From contig CBFHAI010000041.1 of NCBI GenBank assembly GCA_965653565.1, forward strand, positions 1 through 38,067: 38,067 nt of DNA, read 5' to 3'. Each line of letters begins with the position of its first letter. Position 1 is the first letter of the stretch. Below, one piece after another: positions 25,276 to 31,214 of the stretch. Position numbers and translations under genes: made by a program. The stretch comes from JALCLA01 sp965653565. Its GTDB lineage: Bacteria > Pseudomonadota > Gammaproteobacteria > Xanthomonadales > Xanthomonadaceae. Under the pieces are notes generated by a model. It did not search any database. It was not told the origin of the DNA and worked only from the letters and a program-made list of their open reading frames with translations.

Positions 25276-25671
25276 ATGCGTGGAGCGGGCGGCACCGAAG
25301 GCGGCATCGGCATGTTCCTGATCGGCTTCGCCTGCGCGGTGGCCGGCGCCTGGCTGCTGATGAACCAGGTCACCGTCACCGGCGGCTCCTGGACGCTCGG
25401 CGGTTACAACAGTTTCGGACTCTCGCTGATTCCGTTCATCGTCGGCATCGGGATGCTGTTCTTCAACGGCCGCTCGGTGCTCGGCTGGCTGCTGCTGATC
25501 GCCGCGCTGGCCATCATCGGCGCCGGCATCCTGATGAACCTGCGCATCTACTTCCAGCCCACCAGTCTGTTCAACACGCTGATGATGCTGGCCCTGCTCG
25601 CCGGTGGTATCGGCCTGCTGGCGCGATCGCTGCGGTCGGCCGAGAAGGCGGTCGGCGCCGACAAGCCCTGA
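25276..25671 (+). CDS. Small membrane protein of unknown function
   Basis: A 131-residue protein with about four hydrophobic segments ('MFLIGFACAVAGAWLLM', 'FGLSLIPFIVGIGMLFF', 'VLGWLLLIAALAIIGAGI', 'LMMLALLAGGIGLLARSL'). A strong GGAGG site lies 5 nt before ATG 25276. The pattern is familiar as a conserved hypothetical membrane protein of gammaproteobacteria ('IYFQPTSLFNTLMML'), but I know no function. It is divergent from cstA. Confidence 0.82.
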   Translation: MRGAGGTEGGIGMFLIGFACAVAGAWLLMNQVTVTGGSWTLGGYNSFGLSLIPFIVGIGMLFFNGRSVLGWLLLIAALAIIGAGILMNLRIYFQPTSLFNTLMMLALLAGGIGLLARSLRSAEKAVGADKP

Positions 25672-25678
25672 AGCGCGG

Positions 25679-25715
25679 GCAAAAAAAAGATGGCGCCAGT
25701 GCTGCACGCCATCTT
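25679..25715 (-). terminator. Rho-independent terminator (minus strand)
   Basis: A 9-bp stem (AAGATGGCG / CGCCATCTT) with an 11-nt loop is followed on the minus strand by eight T residues (complement of 25681-25688). It should end transcripts of the secreted-protein gene at 25829-26917. Confidence 0.85.
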
Positions 25716-25828
25716 GCTGCGAACCCTTCGATGGAATTCGTCGGAAACGTCGCGGTAAATCTTCTCGCCGTTCGCAGCCGGGCCGGCGATCCCGGCCCGT
25801 CCGCTCGGGCTACTGTTATTGTCGAGTC

Positions 25829-26917
25829 CTACTGCAAGACGCTGCGTGCCTGCACGTCGCATCCGTTCGCACTGCTGGAGGTGGCCGAGCAGCTGTGTTC
25901 GCCCGCCGAGAGACCGTCGCTGGGGTCGGCCGGCAGCACGTTGATGTAGTACTTCTTGCCGGCCTGCAGCTTGCACGCCGACACCGTCGAGGCGGGCAGC
26001 GACGATTTGGTCGAGTAGATGATGTTGCCGGTGTTGCCGAAGCGCCGGCATCCGGCCATCAGAAAACCACCGGAGCCATCGGCCGGGCGCAGATCGCCGG
26101 CGCAGGGACTGATGCTGAAGAACATCGCTTCGGCCGGGCGCGCCGTCGTATAGCCTTCGAGCGGTTTGGCCTGTGCCGGATCCCAGAACATGCTGACGGT
26201 CTGATCGGCGCCCGCCGTGAATGCGGCCGCGACATAGGTGCCCTTGTTGGATCCGAGCGGAACCGGGAAACCGTTGGAATTGGGATAGACGGGCACCGGC
26301 GCGCCATCGACCGGCGTGAACAACGCCGACCACGATTTGTCGATGCGGGTCCAGCCAGCAGGCTGTACGAGCGGCGTGGATGCATCGAGCGTGCAATCGT
26401 CGGCTGCCGGCGGCGGGTTCGCCTGACCTGCCAGCACATTGACCGCGACCGTGTAGGGCGGACTTGCGCCGGCTTCGTTGAAGCACAGCAGCTTGAACAC
26501 GTAGCTGCCCTGGGTGCCGACGGTGATGGTTTCGCCGCTGCCGTTGGCCGTCGTGCGCGGCCCGCTCCAATTGTTCGCCGGACCGGTGGACGAGGCCTGG
26601 CACACTTTGGCGCCCGACGACGACCAGGTCAGCTTCACCGACTCGCCGGCATGCAGTTCGGGATCGCCGTCGACGCGGCTGAGCGACCCCGTCGGCGCCC
26701 CCGCTGCACCACCCGTGGGCAGTCCGCTGCAGGTGCCGTTCGCCAGCATGCATTCGGCGATCAGGTTGCCCGACGAATCGACCTGCACGCTCGATCCGGC
26801 CTTCAGCGGAACCTCCAGATTCGACGCATTGGTGAAGCGGATCACCTGGGCTTCGGCGTGGCCCGCCAGCGTCATCAGGGCGGCCGAAACTATCGCGATA
26901 CGACTTGTCTGCTTCAT
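25829..26917 (-). CDS. Secreted protein with Ig-like domain
   Basis: A 362-residue exported protein with a signal peptide ('IAIVSAALMTLAGHAEAQ'). An N-terminal segment 'VQVDSSGNLIAECML' is followed by an Ig-like/PKD-like domain (about residues 75-165, 'GESVKLTWSSSGAKVC', 'GSYVFKLLCFNEAG'). The C-terminal domain has several cysteines ('DDCTLD', 'SPCAGDL', 'MAGCRRFG') and a 'YYINVLPADP' segment. No named family or catalytic motif is recognised; structural or surface binding roles are possible. The start has a GGAG site 7 nt upstream. The leader contains three to four copies of a 12-bp repeat. Confidence 0.82.
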   Translation of the reverse strand: MKQTSRIAIVSAALMTLAGHAEAQVIRFTNASNLEVPLKAGSSVQVDSSGNLIAECMLANGTCSGLPTGGAAGAPTGSLSRVDGDPELHAGESVKLTWSSSGAKVCQASSTGPANNWSGPRTTANGSGETITVGTQGSYVFKLLCFNEAGASPPYTVAVNVLAGQANPPPAADDCTLDASTPLVQPAGWTRIDKSWSALFTPVDGAPVPVYPNSNGFPVPLGSNKGTYVAAAFTAGADQTVSMFWDPAQAKPLEGYTTARPAEAMFFSISPCAGDLRPADGSGGFLMAGCRRFGNTGNIIYSTKSSLPASTVSACKLQAGKKYYINVLPADPSDGLSAGEHSCSATSSSANGCDVQARSVLQ

Positions 26918-26930
26918 TGGGCACTCCGTT

Positions 26931-26980
26931 CTTTCAGCTTGTATTTCAGCCTGTCTTTCAGCTTGCGAATTTCAGTTTGA
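26931..26980. repeat. 12-bp tandem repeats in gene leader
   Basis: Units ctttcagcttgt, atttcagcctgt and ctttcagcttgc follow each other at exact 12-bp steps (26931, 26943, 26955), with a fourth degenerate copy at 26967-26980. They lie immediately upstream of the ribosome site of the secreted-protein gene. Read on the minus strand they could encode 'KLKDRLKYKLKERSAQ', ending in a TGA that overlaps the ATG of that gene. Confidence 0.7.
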
Positions 26981-27160
26981 GGCGCATTTTCGGCGTTCGG
27001 CGCAGCTAGTCGCCGATGAACCGGTGGTGGCGTCAACGAAAAGAACCCAAAGGCCCGGCGAGCCACGCCTGCCATCCGTTGCGCTGTACCTGCGGTACGC
27101 AATCGGAAGCGAAGGCGGACAGAAAAATGCGCCGCGATTCGAAATCGGGCCGCACAAAAG

Positions 27161-27186
27161 AAAAAACCGGCGCCGAAGCGCCGGTT
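27161..27186 (-). terminator. Rho-independent terminator after rtcB remnant
   Basis: A perfect 9-bp stem (AACCGGCGC / GCGCCGGTT) with a four-base loop is followed on the minus strand by a T6 run. It ends the slipin-rtcB transcription unit. Confidence 0.9.
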
Positions 27187-27215
27187 TCCGAACTCCTGAA
27201 TGCCCGAGCAAACCG

Positions 27216-27494
27216 TCAGCCCAGACCGCTCTGCGCGGCCATCACCGCGTGGATCGATTTGTAGGCGGCCGGCGATTCGTCGATCACGCCCGCATCCTTG
27301 CGGCACTCGACGTGCGCCGTGGTCTGACGGTGCTGCGCCAGCGTGATCTGCGCGCGTGCCTTGCTGCGACTCATGACGCGGCCGGCGCCGTGGCTGCAAC
27401 GGTGAAAACTGTCCGCGTTGCCAAGTCCGCGCACGATGAAACGTCGTGCGCCCATGCTGCCCAGGATGATGCCCAGCTCGCCGGCCTGCGCACT
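27216..27494 (-). pseudogene. rtcB: RNA ligase RtcB, C-terminal remnant
   Basis: Only about 90 residues of RtcB remain. They include 'GELGIILGSMGARRFIVRG', the guanylylation site 'CSHGAGRVMSRSKA' (the His that receives GMP), 'VECRKDAGVIDESPAAYKSI' and 'AVMAAQS'. The usual last residues (a 'DLVEVVHTLRQVVCVKG'-like end) are replaced by 'GLG' and a stop. The whole 5' three quarters is missing: sequence between 27495 and the slipin stop (27624) shows no homology. A functional 3'-phosphate RNA ligase cannot be made. It stands on the same strand and directly downstream of the slipin gene, which matches the known slipin-rtcB gene order, so it is a local deletion remnant. Confidence 0.85.
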
Positions 27495-27594
27495 CACCCT
27501 GCTGCAGATAGGCACAGCATCTCGTCCGAATGACGAACCGCCGCTGGCCGGACGCGGCCGCTCGTTCGTCCTGTGCCTGTTTGTGCAGGCAATC

Positions 27595-27619
27595 GTGCGG
27601 CCGGCCCATCCGGCCGCAC
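27595..27619 (-). terminator. Hairpin after slipin gene
   Basis: A perfect 10-bp stem (GTGCGGCCGG / CCGGCCGCAC) with a 5-nt loop begins 4 nt after the slipin stop on the minus strand. There is no T-tract; it may be an intergenic processing or stabilising hairpin within the former operon. Confidence 0.45.
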
Positions 27620-27623
27620 TGCC

Positions 27624-28739
27624 TCACTTCAAAGTAACCAGTTGCTTGAGCACGCCATCGAGGCCGCCGAACACGGTGAGCCGGTCGATTTTCTCGGTGA
27701 CCTTTTCCAGCGTCTCGAGCTCCTTCAGGCGCATCAGCACCGGACTCTCCTCCACCAGCTTTGCGGTGTTGAGCAGCGAACGCGTGGCGTTCGACTCCTC
27801 GCGGCGGCGGATGACATTGGCCTGCGCCGCTTTCTCCGCCTGCACCACACTGTTGAGGATGTCCTTCATCTCGCCGGGCAGGATCACGTCCTTCACGCCC
27901 ACGCCGAGCACCTGCATGCCCAGCTCGTCGACGCGGCCGCGCACGTAGCCGAAGATGTCGGCATCGAGCGAAGCCTTGTCGCCGAGCAGCTCGTCGAGCG
28001 TTTTCGCCGAGATGGCCTTGCGCAAACCGAACTGCAGTTCGCGGTAGAGATAGTCGGCGTACTTCGCCACCTTGGTACGCGCGGCCACCGGATCGGTGAC
28101 GCGCATGCTGGCGGCGAGGTTCACGCGCAACGACACCTTGTCGCGCGTCAGCAATTCCTGGCCCGACACTTCGACCGACTGCACGCGCAGATCGATCACT
28201 TCGGCGACGACGTTCCTGTGCACGTTCCAGAACGCCACGGCGCCCGGACCCAGCACGCGCGACAGTTCACCGTCGACGAACACCAGTCCCGCGTGTTCGG
28301 CCGGCACCGTCACCGCGACAGCGACACGATCGAGCTGCCCCAGCTGGCGCAGCCGCTTCGCAACACCGTCGGCGACTTCCAGCGACTCGGCCAGCGACAC
28401 GCGCCGCACTTCGACATGCGTCAGGCCCTTCCAGTACAGCCGGCGGCTGCCCGGCGCGAGCACTTCCTCGATGCGGCCGTTGCGCAGCACCAGGCCGACT
28501 TCCTGCGTGCCAAGATCGACGACGTCGAAAGCTTCGCCGACGCGATCGCCCAACACGGCGACCAAGGTGTCGGCATCCTTGCCGGCATATTCCGGCTGCG
28601 CGATGTCGTGCACGCGCACCTCGGTGCCGAAGCGACGCAGCCAGTGCACGCCCGGCAACAGCACGCGCTCGAAGCGACGGTTGCGATAGACGAGGCCGCG
28701 TTCGGCGTCGCCGATCACGACTTTGCGGATCATCAGCAT
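27624..28739 (-). CDS. Slipin (SPFH/band-7) family protein
   Basis: A 371-residue SPFH-domain protein. The SPFH core spans about residues 175-330 ('VIDLRVQSVEVSGQELLTRD', 'KVSLRVNLAASMRVTDP', 'YRELQFGLRKAISAKTLDEL', 'GVKDVILPGEMKDILNSVV'), followed by a helical tail ('ANVIRRREESNATRSLLNTA'). Before the core, the pattern GLVxxxGxxxxVLxPGxxxxW occurs three times, at about residues 16-34, 82-103 and 151-171. No N-terminal membrane helix is seen, unlike stomatin. GGAGG at 28746-28750 precedes ATG 28739 by 6 nt. The gene lies between two tRNA-like sequences upstream and an rtcB remnant downstream, which places it in the SPFH/band-7-linked RNA-repair type of locus; a scaffolding role is proposed for that family. 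Confidence 0.9.
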   Translation of the reverse strand: MLMIRKVVIGDAERGLVYRNRRFERVLLPGVHWLRRFGTEVRVHDIAQPEYAGKDADTLVAVLGDRVGEAFDVVDLGTQEVGLVLRNGRIEEVLAPGSRRLYWKGLTHVEVRRVSLAESLEVADGVAKRLRQLGQLDRVAVAVTVPAEHAGLVFVDGELSRVLGPGAVAFWNVHRNVVAEVIDLRVQSVEVSGQELLTRDKVSLRVNLAASMRVTDPVAARTKVAKYADYLYRELQFGLRKAISAKTLDELLGDKASLDADIFGYVRGRVDELGMQVLGVGVKDVILPGEMKDILNSVVQAEKAAQANVIRRREESNATRSLLNTAKLVEESPVLMRLKELETLEKVTEKIDRLTVFGGLDGVLKQLVTLK

Positions 28740-29117
28740 TGCGGTCCTCCTTCAAATAGAAACATTCCGGCGCGACAGAAAAAAGCAGCCCGCGGCGGCG
28801 CGCCGATGCGCCACGCGATGTGTCGTCGAGGTCCGGATAAGACCGCGGCGAAACTTGCAATCAAGAGGAATCCGCCCCACGTACCCGGTGCGGGAACGCG
28901 GCGCTCTTGCAGATGCGACGAGAGCGATCGGGTGGCGCGTCGTCCTGCGGACGGACCGCGCCATCGTTTCGCGAACGCCGGCCCTGCGCGAGGGCCGCAT
29001 CCCGGCAAGGGATGCGTTGCGGTTCCGGATTACCCGCGGCGACCGCAGTCGCTGCGTCTGGTCCATCGCCGCGCGGGGCGGATTCCCTGGGGCTTGCGCC
29101 CCGGTGTTGCTTCAAGG
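28740..29117 (-). other. Leader region between tRNA-like RNAs and slipin
   Basis: These 378 bases hold no convincing gene. On the minus strand they contain small hairpins: 28981-28997 (GGCCC / GGGCC), 28998-29016 (GCATCCC / GGGATGC, 7 bp, directly abutting the first) and a 5-bp GGGGC / GCCCC hairpin near 29093-29106. I found no sigma-54 site (TGGCAC-N5-TTGC) and no clear sigma-70 promoter. Confidence 0.5.
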
Positions 29118-29191
29118 TTTTTGGAGCGGGATTTGAACCCGCGACTCCAGCACTAACAGTGCTGTGCTCTACCCGATTGAGCTATCCAAAA
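29118..29191 (-). tRNA. tRNA-Asn(GTT)-like RNA, no encoded CCA
   Basis: A complete 74-nt cloverleaf folds on the minus strand: 7-bp acceptor (TTTTGGA / TCCAAAA), T8-A9, D stem GCTC / GAGC with GGG in the loop, a 5-bp anticodon stem CAGCA / TGCTG around CTGTTAG (anticodon GTT), variable loop GAGTC, and T stem GCGGG / CCCGC around TTCAAAT. The anticodon is that of asparagine. Oddities are the A/T-rich acceptor, A rather than G at the discriminator, and CCT instead of CCA at the 3' end. It may be a specialised tRNA-like RNA of the slipin locus rather than a translating tRNA. Confidence 0.8.
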
Positions 29192-29192
29192 G

Positions 29193-29260
29193 GCCAACGA
29201 ATCGGAGTCGAACCGATGTAGGGCGTTTCCGCCTGCTCTACCACTGAGCTATCGTCGTTG
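29193..29260 (-). ncRNA. tRNA-like RNA lacking an anticodon loop
   Basis: On the minus strand there is a canonical D arm (TAGCTC AGTGGTA GAGC), a canonical T arm (ATCGG TTCGACT CCGAT) and an acceptor-like stem (CAACGA / TCGTTG, 6 bp perfect). The anticodon arm is only GGCG-GAAA-CGCC, a 4-bp stem closed by a GNRA-type tetraloop, so no anticodon exists. About six nucleotides are missing compared with a normal tRNA. It ends 1-2 nt before the tRNA-Asn-like RNA, so both must come from one precursor. A preserved D arm, T arm and stem argue for a selected tRNA mimic; a decayed tRNA gene is the alternative. Confidence 0.7.
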
Positions 29261-29262
29261 CG

Positions 29263-29593
29263 AAACGTCCTGTACGTTCCTGAGGCATACGCCACGGCAA
29301 CGCCGCGCGCACCGGACGGGCTTTGGGAACCCGTGCCGCTTCGAGAACGCCTTGAAAGACGCTTCTTTTTGCCGCCTCCGTGCGCATTCGGTGCGCGCCG
29401 GAAGCGGCAAAACCATGGTCAGGCCTGCTGCCTGCGCTCGATCCTTCGTTCCGCCGCCGCTCGTGTCGAAGCACCCAGACACAGCGCCGATGCGCCGCGC
29501 GACGTCCTCCCCTGGCCTCGGACATCGCTGCCCGGGTGCTTCGGAGTGGAACGCAAGATCGCTGATTTAGTTTTTGAATTCCTTGGCGAACGC
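29263..29593 (-). other. Gene-free region with long inverted repeats upstream of tRNA-like RNAs
   Basis: No credible protein gene is seen in these 331 bases. Two large inverted repeats stand out: 29367-29375 with 29404-29412 (TTTTGCCGC / GCGGCAAAA) and 29468-29476 with 29534-29542 (GAAGCACCC / GGGTGCTTC). The second encloses a further GATGTCC / GGACGTC stem on the minus strand. The region may hold a promoter or another structured RNA, but I could not identify either. Confidence 0.5.
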
Positions 29594-29632
29594 GCAAAAC
29601 AAAACGCCCCCGGGTTGGAACCCGAGGGCGTT
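29594..29632 (-). terminator. Rho-independent terminator of a candidate small RNA
   Basis: On the minus strand, AACGCCC and CGGGTT pair with AACCCG and GGGCGTT (13 bp with one mismatch) and are followed by TTTTGTTTTG. It is a strong intrinsic terminator with no annotated gene within 400 bp upstream. Confidence 0.88.
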
Positions 29633-29837
29633 CGCGCAGCCTCGGGAGATCGGGCGACCGATCTCCCGCGATGTGAGAGGTCAGTCTGTGGAAGAACCTT
29701 CGCGTTCGAATCGATCCGAACGCGGCATCGCGGCCGCACACCGGCCATGGGGCCGTGGCGTCGTGTTCTTCGCGATGGTCGGGAACAGGTTCATGACTGA
29801 AACGAAACTCTCTTTGGCTCGCCGTGAGTGGCGATGG
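29594..29837 (-). ncRNA. Candidate structured small RNA, about 245 nt
   Basis: On the minus strand a sigma-70 promoter (29844-29871) is followed by a series of stems and then by a strong terminator. The stems are CATCGCG / CGCGATG enclosing a GGCC hairpin, CGCGTTCG / CGAACGCG (29701-29724), and an 11-bp perfect hairpin (29643-29668). Between the second and third stems a single-stranded CU-rich stretch (GACTGACCTCTCACAT) could pair with ribosome-binding sites. I recognise no Rfam family. A 37-codon frame ('MNLFPTIAKNTTPRPHG...') starts at 29794 but has a weak ribosome site, so a leader peptide or small protein is a less likely alternative. Confidence 0.5.
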
Positions 29838-29843
29838 ACGCGC

Positions 29844-29871
29844 ACGATACGCCTTCCGAATTGGAAGTCAA
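29844..29871 (-). promoter_or_regulatory. Sigma-70 promoter of the candidate small RNA
   Basis: On the minus strand TTGACT (complement of 29866-29871) and TATCGT (complement of 29844-29849) are separated by 16 bp. An A/T-rich AAATTTTTC stretch lies directly upstream, like an UP element. No protein gene begins downstream on this strand before the terminator. Confidence 0.55.
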
Positions 29872-29914
29872 GAAAAATTTGAATCTATGTGTTGATCAAA
29901 GCGAAGCAAGTCAA

Positions 29915-30030
29915 GAGCAGGACACAGAGGGCACAGAGAAAAAAGCAGAGAGGGCGCCGAGAAAAGTACAACTGAATTCTCTGCGTCCTCTCTTCTCGAT
30001 CTTTGCAACCTCTGTGTCCCGCCTTTGCTC
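29915..30030. repeat. MITE-like imperfect inverted repeat
   Basis: Outer arms GAGCA-GGACACAGAG (29915-29929) and CTCTGTGTCC...TGCTC (30010-30019, 30026-30030) enclose a purine-rich left half (acagagggcacagagaaaa) and a pyrimidine-rich right half. The base composition is unlike the surrounding GC-rich DNA. The motif 'cacagagggcacagag' resembles dispersed intergenic repeats I remember from several proteobacteria. No transposase is present. Confidence 0.55.
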
Positions 30031-30048
30031 TACCAGCAAACCGAGATA

Positions 30049-30423
30049 TCAGGCCCCAACCTGCATGCGAACCTGGTTCATATCGCGCACCGGTCGGACT
30101 TCGACGCAGCCGATGCGCGTCCACGGGAACTCGCCGGCGATGCGCATGGCGTGGTCGTGGTCGGTGGCTTCGATCAGGTTGAAGCCGCCGAGGTATTCCT
30201 TGGTTTCGGCGAAGGGGCCGTCGACGATGCGGGCGCGCTGATCGCGTACGCGCAACGCGCGCGCCGTCGGCGGCAGTTCGAGTTGTTGCGCGTCGAGCAG
30301 CACGCCGCTGGCACGCAGCTCGTCGGCGTGCTGCAGGCAGTCGCGCATCATCGAATCGTACTCGGCCTGCGGCAGGGCCGAGATCAGCGCGTGGTCGATG
30401 TAGATCAGCAGCATGAATTTCAT
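30049..30423 (-). CDS. YciI family protein (DGPF domain)
   Basis: A 124-residue YCII-domain protein, starting 'MKFMLLIYIDHALI' with the family hallmark 'DGPFAETKEYLGGFNLIEA' and 'PWTRIGCVEVRPV' near the C-terminus. Members of the DGPF subgroup have a dimeric ferredoxin-like fold; the enzymatic role is unknown. The gene begins 14 nt after the stop of the DUF3297 gene, so the two form an operon. The C-terminus is followed by a MITE-like repeat. Confidence 0.93.
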   Translation of the reverse strand: MKFMLLIYIDHALISALPQAEYDSMMRDCLQHADELRASGVLLDAQQLELPPTARALRVRDQRARIVDGPFAETKEYLGGFNLIEATDHDHAMRIAGEFPWTRIGCVEVRPVRDMNQVRMQVGA

Positions 30424-30437
30424 CGATGCCTCCGGGC

Positions 30438-30692
30438 TCAGGCGGCCGGCGGTTCGACATCGCGGAAGTACGGTTCGACCTTGCCCTTGAGCTTGAAGGT
30501 CATCGGATTGCCGTGGCGATCGAGCGATTTGCCGACGGCCACCCGCACCCAGCCTTCGCTCACGCAATATTCTTCGACATTGGTTTTTTCTTCGCCGTTG
30601 AAACGGATGCCGACGCCGCGCGCGAGCAGCGCTTCGTCGTAGTGGCGATTGCGTGGGTTGACGGAAAGACGATCGGGGGGGGTGTCGCTCAT
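30438..30692 (-). CDS. DUF3297 family protein
   Basis: An 84-residue protein matching DUF3297, a small family of unknown function. Signature segments are 'PPDRLSVNPRNRHYDEALLA', 'GIRFNGEEKTNVEEYCVSEG' and 'GKSLDRHGNPMTFKLKGKVE'. It has no signal peptide or membrane helix. It is followed by the YciI-family gene after 14 nt. Confidence 0.93.
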   Translation of the reverse strand: MSDTPPDRLSVNPRNRHYDEALLARGVGIRFNGEEKTNVEEYCVSEGWVRVAVGKSLDRHGNPMTFKLKGKVEPYFRDVEPPAA

Positions 30693-30799
30693 GGCCGGGC
30701 TCGCAGGAGAAATGGTGTGCGGATGATAGCTGGAGCCGGCGCCGTGGGAAGGTAGTTGATCGGCCGCATCAGGCTCCTCACCACCTGTCATTCCCGCGC

Positions 30800-31039
30800 T
30801 CAACTATCGAACCGCCTCCCATACCCGCGCTCATTGAAGATGCGGTCCACTTCCTTCGCCGCCAGATCGGGCGCGGCATACACGGCATACAGGCACGACC
30901 CATCGCGTTCGACGGCGCGATGCAGTGCATAACGCGAGACGCCGCGGCCGGTGTTGGGCGGGTAGTGCGCGGGCGCTACCGCGCCGTCGATGTCGAGTTC
31001 GCTGTTGTCGACCGTGCCGCCGATGAAGAATGCCCGCAT
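30800..31039 (-). CDS. Hypothetical small protein
   Basis: A 79-residue protein ('MRAFFIGGTVDNSELDID') with a good AGGAG site shortly before ATG 31039. The middle 'RGVSRYALHRAVERDGSCLY' and the end 'RIFNERGYGRRFDS' look like an ordinary soluble protein with coding-like composition. I do not recognise the family. It lies between the carboxypeptidase and the DUF3297 gene on the same strand. Confidence 0.75.
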   Translation of the reverse strand: MRAFFIGGTVDNSELDIDGAVAPAHYPPNTGRGVSRYALHRAVERDGSCLYAVYAAPDLAAKEVDRIFNERGYGRRFDS

Positions 31040-31214
31040 GACGCTTCTCCTGTCTGGGGTGTCACTGTGCCGGCGCCGCATCAGGGCGCCGGGGCCGCAC
31101 CGCGCGATGTCGCACGCGGTTTCGATTCGATTGTGCATCGTGCGAATGAACCGGGCTTCGACCACGCCTCAGTCCGGCACTCGCATCGCTGCGCCGAGTG
31201 TGCATGAAGACGAA

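Noticed and set aside
29193..29260. Ordinary tRNA gene
   Set aside because: The anticodon arm has only 12 nt with a 4-nt loop, so there is no anticodon and it cannot decode.
29367..29412. Hairpin as a rho-independent terminator
   Set aside because: On both strands the T-run precedes the stem and A's follow it, the reverse of a terminator.
29238..29741. A 167-codon minus-strand ORF over the small-RNA and tRNA-like region
   Set aside because: It runs through the terminator and into the tRNA-like sequence, is Arg-rich and matches no family.
28740..29900. Sigma-54 (-24/-12) promoter for the tRNA-like/slipin unit
   Set aside because: Such promoters drive many rtc operons, so I looked for TGGCAC-N5-TTGC on the minus strand. 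The only GG-N10-GC match (around 29731-29746) lacks the TTGC part and lies upstream of a strong terminator.
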